Positions 1 to 12,545 of a stretch of DNA of 64,000 nucleotides are shown piece after piece. The notes beneath the pieces are model-generated. The model saw nothing but the letters and a program-made list of their open reading frames with translations. It did not search any database and was not told the origin of the DNA. The stretch covers positions 67,268,420 through 67,332,419 of the forward strand of contig OW388289.1 in the NCBI GenBank assembly GCA_936450465.1. Direction: 5' to 3'. The stretch comes from Gibbula magus. Taxonomy: Eukaryota > Mollusca > Gastropoda > Trochida > Trochidae. Positions within the stretch are counted from its first letter, which is position 1. Every line of letters starts with the position of its first letter. Both the position numbers and the translations under genes were made by a program.

Positions 1-3000
1 CTGTCTTAGCGATAAGACAGCGACAACCCCATGTAATTGTAGGGCAGTTATGACTGTCATAGCGATAAGACAGCGACAACCCCATGTTTTTGTAGGGCAG
101 TGATGACTGTCTTAGTGATAAGAAATTGACAACACCATGTTAATATAGGGCGGTGATGACTGTCTTAGCGATAAGACAGTGACAACCCCATGTTAATGTA
201 GAGCGGTGATGACTGTCTAATCGATAAGAGAGTGACAACCCCATGCTAATGAAGGGCAGTGATGACTGTCTTAGTGATAAGAAATTGACAACCCCATGTT
301 AATGTAGGCGGTGATGACTGTCTTAGCGATAAGACAGTGACAACCCCATGTTAATGTAGGACAGCGATGACAATCTTAGCGATGAGACAGCGACAACCCC
401 ATGTTAATGTAGGGCACTGATGACTGTCTTGGCGATGAGACAGCAACAACCCCATGTTAATGTAGGACAGCGATGGCTATCTTAGCGATGAGAAAGCGAC
501 AACTCCATGTTCATGTATTCCAGCGATGACTATCTTAGCGATACGACAGCAACAACCCCATGTTAATGTAGGGCGGTGATGACTGTTTTAGCGATAAGAC
601 AGTGACAACCCCATGTTAATGTAGGGCGATGATGACTGTCTTAGCGATAAGACAGTTACAACCCCATGTTAATGTAGGTCAGTGATGACTGTCTTAGCGA
701 TAAGACAGCAACAACCCCATGTTAATGTAGGACAGTGATGACTGTCTTAGCGATAAGACAGCGACAACCCCATGTAATTGTAGGGCAGTTATGACTGTCA
801 TAGCGATAAGACAGCGACAACCCCATGTTATTGTAGGGCAGTGATGACTGTCTTAGTGATAAGAAATTGACAACACCATGTTAATATAGGGCGGTGATGA
901 CTGTCTTAGCGATAAGACAGCAACAACCCCATGTTAATGTAGAGCAGTGATGACTGTCTTAGCGATAAGACAGCGACAACTCCATATAATTGTAGGGCAG
1001 TGATGACTGTCTTAGTGATAAGAAATTGACAACCCCATGTTAATGTAGGCGGTGATGACTGTCTTAGCGATAAGACAGTGACAACCCCATGTTAATGTAG
1101 GACAGCGATGACAATCTTAGCGATGAGACAGCGACAACCCCATGTTAATGTAGGGCACTGATGACTGTCTTGGCGATGAGACAGCAACAACCCCATGTTA
1201 ATGTAGGACAGCGATGGCTATCTTAGCAATGAGAAAGCGACAACTCCATGTTCATGTATTCCAGCGATGACTATCTTAGCGATACGACAGCAACAACCCC
1301 ATGTTAATGTATGGCGGTGATGACTGTCTTAGCGATAAGACAGCGACAACCCCATGTTATTGTAGGGCAGTTATGACTGTCTTAGCGATAAGACAGCAAC
1401 AACCCCATGTTAATGTAGGACAGTGATGACTGTCTTAGCGATAAGACAGCGACAACCCCATGTAGTTGTAGGGCAGTTATGACTGTTTTAGCGATAAGAC
1501 AGCGACAACCCCATGTTATTGTAGGGCAGTGATGACTGTCTTAGTGATAAGAAATTGACAACAACATGTTAATGTAGGGCGGTGATGACTGTCTTAGCGA
1601 TAAGAGAGTGACAACCCCATGCTAATGAAGGGCAGTGATGGATGTCTTGGCGATGAGACAGCGACAAACCAATGTTAATGTAGGACAGCGATGACTATCT
1701 TAGCGATGAGACAGCAACAACCCCATGTTAATGTAGGGCAGTGATGACTGTCTTAGTGATAAGACAGCGACAGCTCCATGTAATTGTAGGGCAGTGATGA
1801 CTGTCTTAGTGATAAGAAATTGACAACCCCATGTTAATGTAGGGCGGTGATGACTGTCTTAGCGATAAGACAGTGACAACCCCATGTTAGTGTAGGGCGA
1901 TGATGACTGTCTTAGCGATAAGACAGTGACAACCCCATGTTAATGTAGGGCGGTGATGACTGTCTTAGCGATAAGACAGTGACAACCCCATGTTAATGTA
2001 GGGCGATGATGACTGTCTTAGCGATAAGACAGTGACAACCCCATGTTAATGTAGGGCGGTGATGACTGTCTTAGCGATAAGACAGTGACAACCCCATGTA
2101 GGGCAGCCATGACTATCTTAGCGATGAGACAGTAACAACCCCATGTTAATGTAGGGCGGTGATGACTATCTTAGCGATGAGACAGCGACAACCCCATGTT
2201 AATGTAGGGCAGTGATAACTGTCTAAGCGATGAGACAGCGACAACCCCGTGTTAAGGTAGGGCAGCGATGACTGTCTTGGCGATGAGACAGCGACAACCC
2301 CATGTTAATGTAGGACAGCGATGACTATCTTAGCGATGAGAAAGCGTCAACCCCATGTTAATGTAGGACAGCGATGACTATCTTAGCGATAAGACAGCTA
2401 CAACCCCATGTTAATGTAGGCCAGTGATGACTATCTTAGCGATGAGAAAGCAACAACCCCATGTTAATGTAGGACAGCGATGACTATCTTAGCGATGAGA
2501 AAGCGACAACCCCATGTTAATGTAGGGCAGTGATGACTGTCTTAGCGATACCACAGCGACAACCCCATGTTAATGTAGGGCAGTGATGACTATCTAAGGG
2601 ATGAGACAGCGACAACCCCATGTTAATGTAGGGCAGTGATGACTATCTTAGCGATGAGACAGCAACAACCCCATGTTAATGTAGGACAGTGATGACTGTC
2701 TTTGTGATGAGAAAGCGACAACCCCATGTTAATGTAGGACAGCGATGACTGTCTTAGTGATGAGAAAGCAAAAACCCCATGTTAATGTAGGACAGCGATG
2801 ACTATCTTAGTGATGAGAAAGCGACAACCCAATGTTATGTTGGGCAGTGATGACTGTCTTAGCGATATGACAGCGACAATCCCATGGTAATGTAGGACAG
2901 TGGTGACTATCTTAGCGATGAGATAGTGACAACCCCATGTTATTATAGGACAGTGATGGCTATCTTAGTGATGAGACAGTGACAACCCCATGTTAATGTA

Positions 3001-3030
3001 GAACAATGATGACAATCTTAGCGCTAAGTG
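1..3030. repeat. 53-bp tandem satellite with hairpin in each unit
   Basis: About 57 head-to-tail copies of a unit close to 53 bp fill this stretch and continue past the window edge. The commonest unit contains the inverted repeat CTGTCTTAGCGATAAGACAG (8-bp arms, GCGA loop), followed by a conserved CAACCCCATGTTAATGTAGG. Variants change one arm (CTATCTTAGCGATGAGAC) or lose the second arm (TTAGTGATAAGAAATTG). Blocks of variants recur in the same order: the run starting at base 1 restarts at about 742 and again, shortened, at about 1430 (spacings of 741 and 688 bp, 14 and 13 units), so the array has a higher-order structure. The last units near 2880-3030 are the most diverged. It lies just upstream of a splice acceptor at 3192, so it is presumably intronic in the receptor gene. 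No coding potential. Confidence 0.95.
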
Positions 3031-3192
3031 AGCTTCAAAGCCTAGTTGTTTGTTTTTGAAGCAGAGCTTAAAAAACAGTTCTTTTTACTTTTGAGAAACT
3101 ATTGAAATCACATAACCCTGCTACATTCGGGAATTATCAACATTGATTTATATGAGAATGTTAATGCTTCTTACAAACGTTTCCCCTTGTAG

Positions 3193-3355
3193 CGGACACC
3201 CTGTATTGGTGTGATGCATTCGGACGGAAACACAGTATTGAATCAGTGCTACTGAATGGAACTGGGAGAAAACTTATCCACAGAGACGAAGCTTCTCGAT
3301 TTTACGGTATCAAGCTTTTTGAGGATGTGTTGTACTTGACGGATTGGGAGGCAAA
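3193..3355 (+). CDS. Receptor exon: LDLR class B (YWTD) propeller blade
   Basis: Exon of 163 bp between acceptor TTCCCCTTGTAG and donor GTAAGT. Entering with two bases of a split codon, it reads DTLYWCDAFGRKHSIESV and ends GIKLFEDVLYLTDWEAK after joining. LYWCDAFGRKHSI is the YWTD strand with its following D and I (consensus YWTD..L..I), and LYLTDWEAKSV is the next blade's YWTDW strand with T and D kept. In LDL-receptor and LRP proteins such blades form a six-bladed beta-propeller in the ectodomain that binds or releases ligands. Only the last part of the propeller is in this window. NGTG within it is a possible N-glycosylation site. It is not part of the satellite just upstream. Identity as YWTD is strong; the gene's exact orthology is not settled. 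Confidence 0.85.
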
Positions 3356-4307
3356 GTAAGTGTTTGTATTTTGGTCTATATCGAATTTACTAATTTCAGT
3401 TATTGTTTTGGGGATAACTTTCAGATCAAGGTTATAAAAGATATGATACTAAAGTTGTTATGGACAAGTTGATAATAGTTATGTAGGATTTTCGTCTAAT
3501 ACCAAATATAATACTGCATTCATAAACTTTCACGTTGTTATTACATTACTATTCTATATTCTACCTTTCCAGAAATGTTTGTTTTTCCTGTGAAATGATA
3601 TGTTTTTGTCTTCAGATAATAAAATTAGTAACTCCCCAGTAACCTGAAGCTTGTATGTCTCAACCATTCCTCGTCGGGAAGGCTAATTAGGCGGTGTTCC
3701 TCGGTTGAATAACCTAGCCTCGGGGATACTTAGCCAACTATAGTATAACTGATGGAACACCTTCATCGAAATAGAAGGTTCAAACTAAATCACGTATATA
3801 TTCTTTATGACGGAATAACATATCGATGCTACAGAATATATTCCATAAAGGGTTCTGTTTCTGCTATGATAATACACGTACCGTCGAGGACGAAACACAC
3901 TCATGATTCTGTAGCTTAACCTGTAAAGAAGTTTATCAGATCTACACATTTTATTCTAATGTCAACATGGTTTTAGTAGTAAAATTGAGAACTTCGCATT
4001 TCAAGGCCTGGCATCACACTGTAGCCAGTAGACGACACTTTAAGTTGTTGTTTTTCATTTTTGTGCTATTTTATAATATCTCTCATGAATCAACAAGTGA
4101 TTGGTCGCAGTCATTACTACCTTTATCAATGTCTGTGAGCCACGGATGAGGCAAAAAGCATATTTCATCACAGAATGTCAGGTATATCAAGATGCACAGT
4201 TGTTATTAATTACATTTAAAAATTACAGCTATCAACACTGGATCATGACGTAATCGGTTTAGAAGTGAACAATAAAGAATATTCATAATAGTTGAAATAC
4301 ATTGCAG

Positions 4308-4405
4308 GTCCGTTCACCTATACTATATTAATGGAACAAAGAAAGGAGAAATTGTCTATATGGACTTTGTGCGACCTTCCGGTTTGTTTGTACTACGCCA
4401 ATCAA
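4308..4405 (+). CDS. Receptor exon: end of YWTD propeller
   Basis: Exon of 98 bp between acceptor ATTGCAG and donor GTAAGT. It takes over in the phase left by the previous exon (split Lys codon) and reads SVHLYYINGTKKGEIVYM, then DFVRPSGLFVLRQS. In LRP-type proteins the last blade has the same order: a YWTDW strand, a short loop and then RP(M/S)xxxVxxxxRQ, which leads directly into an EGF-like domain. This exon is likewise followed by an EGF-like exon. NGT is a possible N-glycosylation site. It ends in phase 1, the usual phase for extracellular module boundaries. Confidence 0.82.
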
Positions 4406-5479
4406 GTAAGTATATTTCATCTTATAACCATTCTACGACCAATTTGAGTAAATAACTAAGCGTTCCAATATTAAGGAAATATGTTAAAAGACAGTAGGCC
4501 ACAGTAACTACAGATAAGTATTTGCTTGATTGAGTAATGTAATCGCTTGTGTTCATCTTAATTGAGTATCCAGCCTTTCTTTTGAGTAACCAAATAAATT
4601 GTACGTAGCTCAATCAAATCAATTGGGTGTTTTACCAATTTTTCATCAATTGTCGAAACGATCAAACATAAAGGAGGTTTCACACACCATGTAAAATCCA
4701 TTAAATATTCATATGAATTGGTCATAAGACTCTTACTGACTCTTACAAATAAAATGGAATAAGGTACCTCACCATTGAAACAATTCTACAATTTGGCGCC
4801 TCAAGTTGATGGGGACACCTATCATATCTCGTCTCTTACACAAAATATGCGATATTTGTTTTTTTATTTTTATCTCAATTTATAAAGTATAAAGTATGAA
4901 GACAGTATCGATGAAATAAAAAGCTTTTCCATGTTGAATAATTTTGTTTAAAAACAAAAAAGTATACATGTATGAGGAAATGTTCTCCAAAGTTCTAGGA
5001 ATTCTTTGTAAATTCCAAACCCATTACAGTGACGCCAAAATGCAAAGAACCTTAGAATTGAATATACAAATCCATATGACAAAGGAAAAAATAGAGCCAT
5101 GGGCTCTGCAACTCATCAGGGTTTTTATTGTTTGATGATGAAGACTGAAATAGATTGCTATCATTATAATGCAAAATCCCTAACCCTGACAAACCTTAGT
5201 CTTGAAATTGTCAGTGCATAACAAACACAGGAAACAGAGAGTCAGTCCACCCTAACGAGATGCCTCTCTCTCATTGTGCACTGTAGCAAGGTCAACACAC
5301 ATACCATTATGCAATATGACGACTCTTTGCTCTGGTTACAAGCCACTGTGCTTTCACAACCTGATATTCTACAAGTTGGACCCTTTATCACACCTGATTA
5401 TGTCAAAGCTTCTGGCACTAAACACTGGCAGCACTGATCTAACTAAGGCTCAGAGAGAATAGGCGTGCAATGTGAGAAG

Positions 5480-6265
5480 TCTTATGGTGCATAGTCAAAT
5501 TGAGAATCCCCAGAGGCTAAATAGTCTGTTCAAAACCTTTAAGTGTTCTAAGCATGTTCATCTTGGAGAAGAAGATGAAAATAGTTTTTAAATCATGGCC
5601 CATTATTTACGGCCACAGGTGACCAACATTTACAATTTGGAATCCCCATCTGCTAAAGAGTATGCACACAATATTAAAGCCGTTTAGTTCATTTTGTTCT
5701 GGAGAGGAAAATAACTGTTTAGGTCATGGCCTGTGATACCATTTTTGGGGCCACAGGTTTACCAAAACTACAATTTAGATTATCCAATGGCTAATGACTC
5801 TGCACACAATCGTACAGCCTTCTTGGTATTTTCGTTCTTGAGAAGAAGATTAAAATAGGTTTTAGGTCATAGCATGTGAGGCCCTTATTTGGGGTCACAT
5901 GGTCACCAAATCTAAACTTTAGTATCTTCATTGGCTAAAGACTCTGTACACAATATTACAGCCTTCTATGTCTTTTCGTTCTGAAGACGAAGAGAAATAG
6001 GTTTTTAGGTTATGGCCTGTGAGCCCCTTATTTGGGGCCACTGGATCATATCATCAAATCTATAAGTGAGTATCCCCATTGGCCAAGTAGTCTGTACACA
6101 CAATTTCAGATCCCTAGACCAAGTTGTTCTGGAAAAGAAGACGAAAAAGCGAAAAGTTTACAGACGGACGGACGGACAGACGAACGACCTGACACCATGC
6201 CATGCCATAAGCCCAACGGGCTTTTCAGGCTTCATGAGCTAAAAAGGGAGTTCACAATTCTTTTT
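5480..6265. repeat. Dispersed repeat with 130-145-bp tandem units
   Basis: Four to five diverged tandem units, each with the order GGTCATGGCC..., a TTTGGGGCCACAGG-like core, GTCACCAAATCTACAATTTAG, CCCCATTGGCTAA, GACTCTGCACACAAT and a purine-rich GAAGAAGATGAAAATAGG. Unit starts are near 5594, 5724, 5868 and 6012. The right end carries ACGGACGGACGGACAGACG and a GCCCAACGGGC hairpin, then CATGAGCT. The same family recurs at 8640-9590 and, inverted, at 62505-63040. Intronic. No coding potential. Confidence 0.8.
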
Positions 6266-6840
6266 TAATAGTATCTTTAGAAATCTAAGATATGGTCAAA
6301 CATTTTTTTCAAAGGGAGATAACTCCAAAGCTTGACTGAATAATACTTAAATGCAATTTTCACTTTAGATATATTATAGACAACATATTTTGTATTATTA
6401 AACAACGCCTATTTCGATTAGTTAAAATAAAATAATAATGATCCTATTCCTATTGACACATTCAACATTCCAACACATACACTGTAGAGGAATTGGACTT
6501 TTACTAAAAATAATGCGTAATTTACTTAAATACGCAGCTTATCTGTAGTTTTAGACACAGTACTGAATAATGTATTAATACCAATACAAATACCCTAATT
6601 GATTGATTGATACGATTTTCACACATAACGCTTCTATAGCAGGTATGTTGTCTGCCAATAAATTAAAACGTGGCGATTAGTTAATTCACGATCGCTCATT
6701 GGTATTTCATCCGGGCACTGGGAATATTGTTCGTTTGAAAGTCATTAAACTGACTGTTTATTTATAGTGTTTCGAGTCATTATTCTATCAGACAAGCAGG
6801 GTACGGGTATTTTGGTAGAAATGTGGATAACATAAAAAGT
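6266..6840. other. AT-rich intron, nothing recognised
   Basis: Plain AT-rich intron sequence between the tandem-unit repeat and the first EGF exon. No ORF, repeat or RNA gene recognised. Confidence 0.6.
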
Positions 6841-6871
6841 AGCAAATTGATGAATTGTTTTATTCGTCTAG

Positions 6872-6994
6872 CTTGTGAAGACGGACGTTTTGGAAGTGAC
6901 TGTCAGCTGTGTGGAAACTGCTCTGCAGCACTGCCCTGTAACAAGATGAGCGGTGTCTGTATGAATGGGTGTTCTTACGGATATCATGGTCTAT
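6872..6994 (+). CDS. Receptor exon: EGF-like / scavenger-receptor-F-like module
   Basis: Symmetrical phase 1-1 exon of 123 bp, acceptor TATTCGTCTAG and donor GTAAGC. It begins (after a split Thr codon) CEDGRFGSDCQLCGNC and continues with PCNKMSGVCMNGCSYGYHG. The spacing CxxGxxGxxCxxCGxCxxxxxC followed by GxCxxGCxxGYxG is that of the MEGF10/11 and scavenger-receptor class F EGF-like repeats common in molluscan receptors. It follows the propeller as EGF modules do in LDLR-family proteins. Eight Cys residues are present, so disulfides can be completed within the module and into the next exon. The role is presumably as a structural or ligand-binding spacer outside the cell. Confidence 0.82.
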
Positions 6995-7990
6995 GTAAGC
7001 TTACTGACGTTTAGTATGACTATGCTTATATCCAAATGGTGTTTTACTTGTATCTGTGTATCTTTATTTCAATTGATATGGATTTTAAAAAATCTAAAAG
7101 GCTATGTTACGTTACACTACATATTTTAAAATCGCCTTTGTTTCTCTATATCTGTGCATTAATCATACGTCCTCTTTTGAAGGTAGATTATTGTCACATT
7201 TATTATATTATTCTAAGATCAATCTAAAAAGCACTCTATCCGACAATAAGGTGTAGTGCCACGGTCTCCCATCGTAATCAAGTGTATCCATGGTAACATA
7301 ACGTCGATTCACGTCATGCACAATAGAGTGTAATGCATTGCAAACAATACAATTTGTAATTCTTTCCATGTTATGCAGCTCTGCAGTCGGCAAATATTAG
7401 CGGTTATACAATCAACTTAAATGTTTAGGATACCAGCAAACATTAGACAAATGTACGGTCCATCACCACACTTGTTAAAACTTTAATCATTCAAGTCACG
7501 TGATTAACCATATATCGTTACAGTTCAAGAAAAATAATATTCATATTAAATCAATAACTAAATTAATTTTGATATCAGATCTATTGAATCAAACCAATGA
7601 AATGTCTTTTTTAACTTAGAGCTCGGGTTCCATACCTGATATAGTCAACAGTTGGCTCCTTCTCATGGATTATTAATAAAATGGTTGTAAGCAATATTTT
7701 TAATTCGAAATTATTCGAAGCAGAAAGTTACCTATATGGGTGATTTGTCACATTTAATGAAAAACTAATGCAACATGACTTATTTAATGAAAGCATGAAT
7801 ACATTAATAATGCATACCTAATAATCACAGAGATTATAGTTACTAACAACAAGAGTGTTCTTCGACATGTTGATAACTTGAGTGACTATTTTATATGGCG
7901 TGTATCTACTCCAACTGTTTAATATATGTAATATATAGTTTCATACAGTTCGTGTATAATGTTAATAAATAATGTTCCTTTTTATAACAG

Positions 7991-8074
7991 CGTGTAACAA
8001 CACATGCCAGTGTGAGTCTGTCAAAGATACAAATGATACTTGCAGTGATTGGAGAAAAGAAAACTGCCAAACAT
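7991..8074 (+). CDS. Receptor exon: second Cys-rich EGF-like piece
   Basis: Exon of 84 bp, acceptor TTTTTATAACAG, phase 1 in. It reads CNNTCQCESVKDTNDTCSDW and ends RKENCQT in frame. CNNTCQC is the standard start of the next EGF-like unit after GYxG in MEGF-type proteins. Two donors are possible: GTAGGT after base 8074 (phase 1, which fits the next exon exactly) or GTAAAC after 8078 (phase 2, which would not fit it). I chose the first because the phases then agree. An intron of nearly 18 kb follows, filled by retroelements, so an extra exon within that intron cannot be excluded. Confidence 0.7.
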
Positions 8075-8639
8075 GTAGGTAAACATTAAACATATCTGAT
8101 AAATAATATATGATGAAGTGCATCTCGCTATGTACGTAGACTTTATATAATCATTGTTTATAAGTTGTGTTTATTTCCGGCAGTGTATGTTCTCATTGTT
8201 TTACTTCCGTTGGTACTAAATACGCGCATTGTCAATTGTCCTTCCCTGACGCCAACTTGTCGAAATAAAAAAAGCTTAATGTCGAATAAATGTCGTCAAT
8301 AAGTTGTTACTTAACGCTTCAAATGGGTGCAACGTGGTAATAGTATATCTTTATCTAAATGAGTCATGTTTGGGCAGGAAAAAATACTGTCATGCTACTC
8401 AGAAAGGGTCATTTGTTTTCATGCCCATTTTAGATTTTATAGTGGCTTTTCAAGTGTGCATGCTTGCTGACACAGGGGGTGTGGTGTTTATTCATATGTC
8501 ACTCTTGAGATTCAGTTTCATTTCAAATTAATCAGATCATATTTCAACTGAAATGTTCAACAAATATTTACTTCTCCTGTAGAGGCTTTTGTTGCTAGTG
8601 TACAAAAGAACAAATACACAAACTACATTGGAAAAAAAC

Positions 8640-9595
8640 TAGATATATATGTTCAGGGTCACCAAATCTACAATTTAGAATCCCCTTTTGTCAAGGAGTC
8701 TGTAAACAACTTTCACATCCTAGCCTCCTAGCTTGCTAGCGCTTTCAGTGGAGAATACGATGAAAATATATGTTGTTAGGTCGTGAACCCTGTGGCTCTG
8801 TAGCGAATCAGGCTAAAAACTAGTTAACTAACTACCTTTCAAAATGTAAATATCCCAGAAGAATACATCAAAGAGATAACATATTTCAAGTATTTTATGT
8901 AAATGTATATATGAAAATCGGTTTTTAGGTCGTGGCCCCCACGACCCATATTGGAATCACATGGTCACAAAATATACACTTTAGATTCCCCTTTGGCTAT
9001 TCAGTCGTTTCAGCTTTCTGGAGATTTTTGTACTGGAGAAGATAAAATAAACTGACGGGCAAAAGAAAGTATAACACTCACTTGTTTTCAATTAATTCAA
9101 TATTTTAAAGAAATGAGATGCATTTGATTATGGAACGATACAATAACACCTCTCGGCAGTAGCTTGAATGACTTAAGTTGTGATTGTTTTATTTTTAACT
9201 AAAATGTCATTATTTAAAGTAGACAGGGATAAGAAATGAAATTTAAACCAACATGACCCCTTCCATGTTAAAAATGTTGTAAATGTGTGCAGGACGAAGC
9301 ACATTTATTGATTTTTACACAGAGTATGTGTTTTATGTCGATGAACAGTTTTGTTTTATCAAAATTAATTTTGGGGAATTTCAAAATTTAAATTCTTAAA
9401 TTCTTTGACTGATTTAATGTTTTGGACTAATTTCACGTACTAGTCCGTTTTGTAATACGACGTCAAAACTCTAGATATTTGACTTTGACATTTATACATA
9501 TGAAAAATACAACTGGGCATATACTTTCTTTTGCCCGTCAGTGTAATATTTTAGGTCGTGACGCCTGTAACCCATATACAGAGTAATAGGTTACC
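8640..9595. repeat. Second copy of the 130-145-bp-unit repeat, split by a MITE
   Basis: Units of the same family as 5480-6265 (GGTCACCAAATCTACAATTTAGAATCCCC, TTAGGTCGTG...CC) in the same orientation. The array is interrupted at about 9050 by the MITE listed separately and resumes at about 9545 with TTTTAGGTCGTGACGCC, so the array is older than the MITE. Confidence 0.75.
9051..9542. mobile_element. Tc1/mariner-type MITE, about 490 bp
   Basis: Terminal inverted repeats of about 23 bp: ACTGACGGGCAAAAGAAAGT at the left end and its exact complement at the right end (ending GCCCGTCAGT). TA lies next to the right end and near the left end. It has no transposase ORF and an AT-rich interior. Ends beginning CACTGACGG are usual for Tc1-like elements. 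It was inserted inside a unit of the tandem-unit repeat, which continues on both sides. Confidence 0.82.
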
Positions 9596-9924
9596 AAGGC
9601 AGACGCCTCCAAGCGGCAAGGAACTGCATTTTCTTCCCTTATCATGTTTGAATTTTCGGAAAGAACTTAAGCCAATGATATGCAGCGATTTTTTTGTTTC
9701 TTGACAATTCCAGTGACTTATGAGCAAAGCTGTAGCATATGAGACACTCGACACTGTGGATAATCCAAAATAATTGGCACAAACAAATGTGGATTTTAAT
9801 TTTCAATATTTGTGGAATTGGCAAAAAATCTCTATTGTGTTCTCTCTATTTAATCAGAAACAACATTTAATACTTAGTACAGAACAATATCGCGGGGAAA
9901 AAGCTATTATGTAAATACTCTTGT

Positions 9925-10065
9925 TGATAACTTAAGATAGCCATTGAGTCTCTCTCAATTGATCACTCGACCAAAATAACACAAGAAGAATAGAGTTACC
10001 TCTCCTATCGCCACTCTCCAGTGCTTATCCCCAGTGACGTCACTTCTTTCTTTGTCGCCAGCAAG
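9925..10065 (+). repeat. Left terminal repeat of DIRS element 1
   Basis: Contains TTGTTGATAACTTAAG, ATCACTCGACCAAAATAACA, AGAATAGAGTTACCTC and CCCCAGTGACGTCA in the same order as the ends of the DIRS copies at 23066-23200 and 58893-59065. Diverged. Confidence 0.65.
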
Positions 10066-11060
10066 ATTGGACGTCCATTTGGCTAGCTCTCAGCGATTTT
10101 TGATTGAATACCCTCGACTGAGGTTTACTAGTTCTCTTATGAGTTTGTTTTCATTTGTATTTTATGTACATTTGATGCTCTTCTTTCCTGCCTGTGGTTG
10201 AAGAGAGCTTTTGTGATTGCCTTCTACAGGGTGCATCTCCCCTGTAAGTGGGTTATCTATGTCAATGCTTCTCGCTATGTTGACTGGGTCTTGTACATTT
10301 CTTCTCGGGAGCATGTGCGCGCTCGTGCATGTGCTTGGAACGTGATTGGATCTGTCACTGCTCGCTGTAGCGTCGACTGGAGGAGTGTCATCTGACTGCC
10401 TCTCACTCGCTAGACGATCCGTTGTCTGATCACTCACTTTGCCTTTCCTCCGACGGCATCTTGTAACGACGCCTTGCAGGTGTGTCCTCCGTCTATCGGA
10501 TAGGCGAGTGGACGGAGCGTTTCGAATCGACGCCTTTTCGAAACAACGCCTGCTCGAGATGACGGCGTATCGCTCTTGATTAGGCACCTTTCCGGTCCGT
10601 GGCGTACTATCGTAACAACGTCGAGTCGTACGGTACCCTCTTGATTCGTCGTATGACGTTACGACGCTACTAGTCAGTGGCCTCCGCCGTCCGTCGGACG
10701 GAACGTCACTACATTTGGGATATTTTTTACCTTAGGCTTCAACTTCCCTGGTCAGGTGTTGTTTCCGACTTTACCTGTACTGGAAGTTTGACACTGTCTT
10801 CAGCTGACGACGTCGTTTATTGCGTCCTTGTATGTGCGTCCTCTGCTAGGATGGCTTCGCCTTACTGTGCCGTACAGCATGTATGGAGGAGGATCGTCAC
10901 GCGGAGTGCTTGGATTTCTCGCCGGCACAACACAAGGTCTACCGTGCGGCCCTCAGAAGGTCGGAGCGTGAAACAGGGTCCTCGTAGAAGGGTTGGCAGA
11001 CAGCGCCCCGTTCCCCCAACTCCTAGGCTCCTGGCGTTTCCAACTCTTCCTCCACCAAAC
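10066..11060 (+). pseudogene. DIRS element 1 gag-like region, broken
   Basis: GC-rich compared with its surroundings. Open frames on both strands are short and overlapping (for example 10162-10587 on the - strand and 10677-11261 on the + strand) and none has a recognisable domain. Its position between the terminal repeat and the RT is where DIRS elements carry a gag-like ORF. No intact product is supported. Confidence 0.4.
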
Positions 11061-12545
11061 GTAGACATTGGAATGGTCACTTCGTGGCCAACTGGCAACA
11101 GTTGGGCATGGACGACTTTGTGTGCAACGTACTGGAACGGGGGTTGCGTATTAACTTCTCTTCTGGCTCGCCTTGACGATGGAACAGGTGGAGACTCCCG
11201 GTTTCTACTCTCCAGTGTTCGTACGACCCAAGAGGGACTCAAACAAATGGCTGCTGATTAACGAGTTCAACAACACTAACCCTCGTTCGGCCGCCAAATG
11301 TTTTACTCTTGACTGTGTCATAAGTCATGCAATTACTGGAGCCCTCGGACTCTATGATATCTCTCGACCTCCACGATGTGTACCTGCACATCCCAATTTT
11401 ACCGGCGGACCGCAGGTACCTCCGCTTCATTCTGGCGGGTCGCCACATTCAGTGGAACGTTCTCCTGTCGACTTCGTGGCTGTTCACTCATGTGACTCAG
11501 CCCGTAGTCCAGTTCCTGCACCGTCATTATGTACAGTTTGTGATGTATCTGGTCATCACCACTCCCCTTCGGTTCTCAGAGCCCAACGGGACTTCGCAAT
11601 TGGGTTGCTGAGATGCCTGGTTTGGCTGATCAACTTGGACAAGTCAGACTTGCGATGGGCAATGTCGCTCACCTTCCTAAGCCTACATCTGGACACCATC
11701 CAGTACAAGGCCGTTGTAACGAGGGAAATGATGAGGAGAGGCGATGACCTCTTGATCAGGGCTCTCCGTGAGCCTCTACCACTCCGCATGTGGCAGCGAC
11801 TGTTGGGCCGCCTAACATCAGCTCAGGATTACACCCGGAGGGGCAGGCTTGACCTCACGCCTCTTCAGGTGTTCATTAACTCTCATGTGAGGGAGAAGAG
11901 GTGTCGCCACGTCTTCGCACTACGGGAGGACATCATCCACCACTTAGCCTGGTGGAGGGCTGTGGACAATGTCTTCACGGGAGTGCCTCTTTGGCCGCTG
12001 TCGTCCATCTCACATCTATGCGCGTCGGACGTGTGGTCTCCTTTGCAAACAGAGCCTCACATCAACGCGTTGGAACTGTACGCGATTCGCCTAGCAATCG
12101 CTCACTGGTCGACCCACCTGAAGGGCGAAGTCCTGTTTTTCCACACAGACAGCTCAACAGCGGTGTGGGCAATCAACAAGCAGGGGTCGACCAGGGCAGA
12201 TTCCATTCTGCAGCTGATGATCGAGCTGTCATCCGAGCAAGCCTCCGGCAACAGAGTGGATGTTGCACCCTAGGGTGTTTGAGACGCTGTGCCTTCAATT
12301 CGAAAAGCCGCACATAAATCTCTTTGCGACTCGGCTTAATCACCAGTTGCCAAAATGCGTGTATCCAGTGCCAGACCCGGGGGCCTGTAGCCTAGATGCT
12401 CTTCTGTTAGAGTTGGAGGGGATGGATGCCTATGCTTTTCCCCCTCCAGCGATACTGACCAAAGTAGTGGCCAAGATACAGACCACCCGGACACTACGAC
12501 TTCTCCTAATAGCCCCGGACTGGCTGGCAAGGGCGTGGTACATAC
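11060..12545 (+). pseudogene. DIRS element 1 reverse transcriptase / RNase H, broken
   Basis: Pieces in different frames match the DIRS RT-RNase H order. NWQQLGMDDFV lies upstream near 11090; GFYSPVFVRPKRD (about 11200) is the N-terminal RT block; SLDLHDVYLHIPI and RRYLRFILAG (about 11355-11440, another frame) are the first catalytic Asp block. Then come MWQRLLGRLTSAQ (about 11790), the RNase H blocks HINALELYAIRLAI and FFHTDSSTAVWAINKQGS, and NLFATRLNHQLP...PVPDPGACSLDALLLE and YAFPPPAILTKV (about 12315-12460). The YxDD block is not found intact. The last piece stops at the foldback insertion. The enzyme would copy element RNA into DNA, but this copy cannot make it. Confidence 0.82.

Noticed and set aside
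1..3030. CRISPR-like regularly spaced repeats
   Set aside because: The whole 53-bp unit is repeated with no unique spacers, and the window is clearly eukaryotic. It is a satellite.
10162..10587. 141-codon minus-strand frame, Arg/Ser-rich
   Set aside because: It lies in the GC-rich gag-like region of DIRS element 1, overlaps other frames on both strands and shows no domain.
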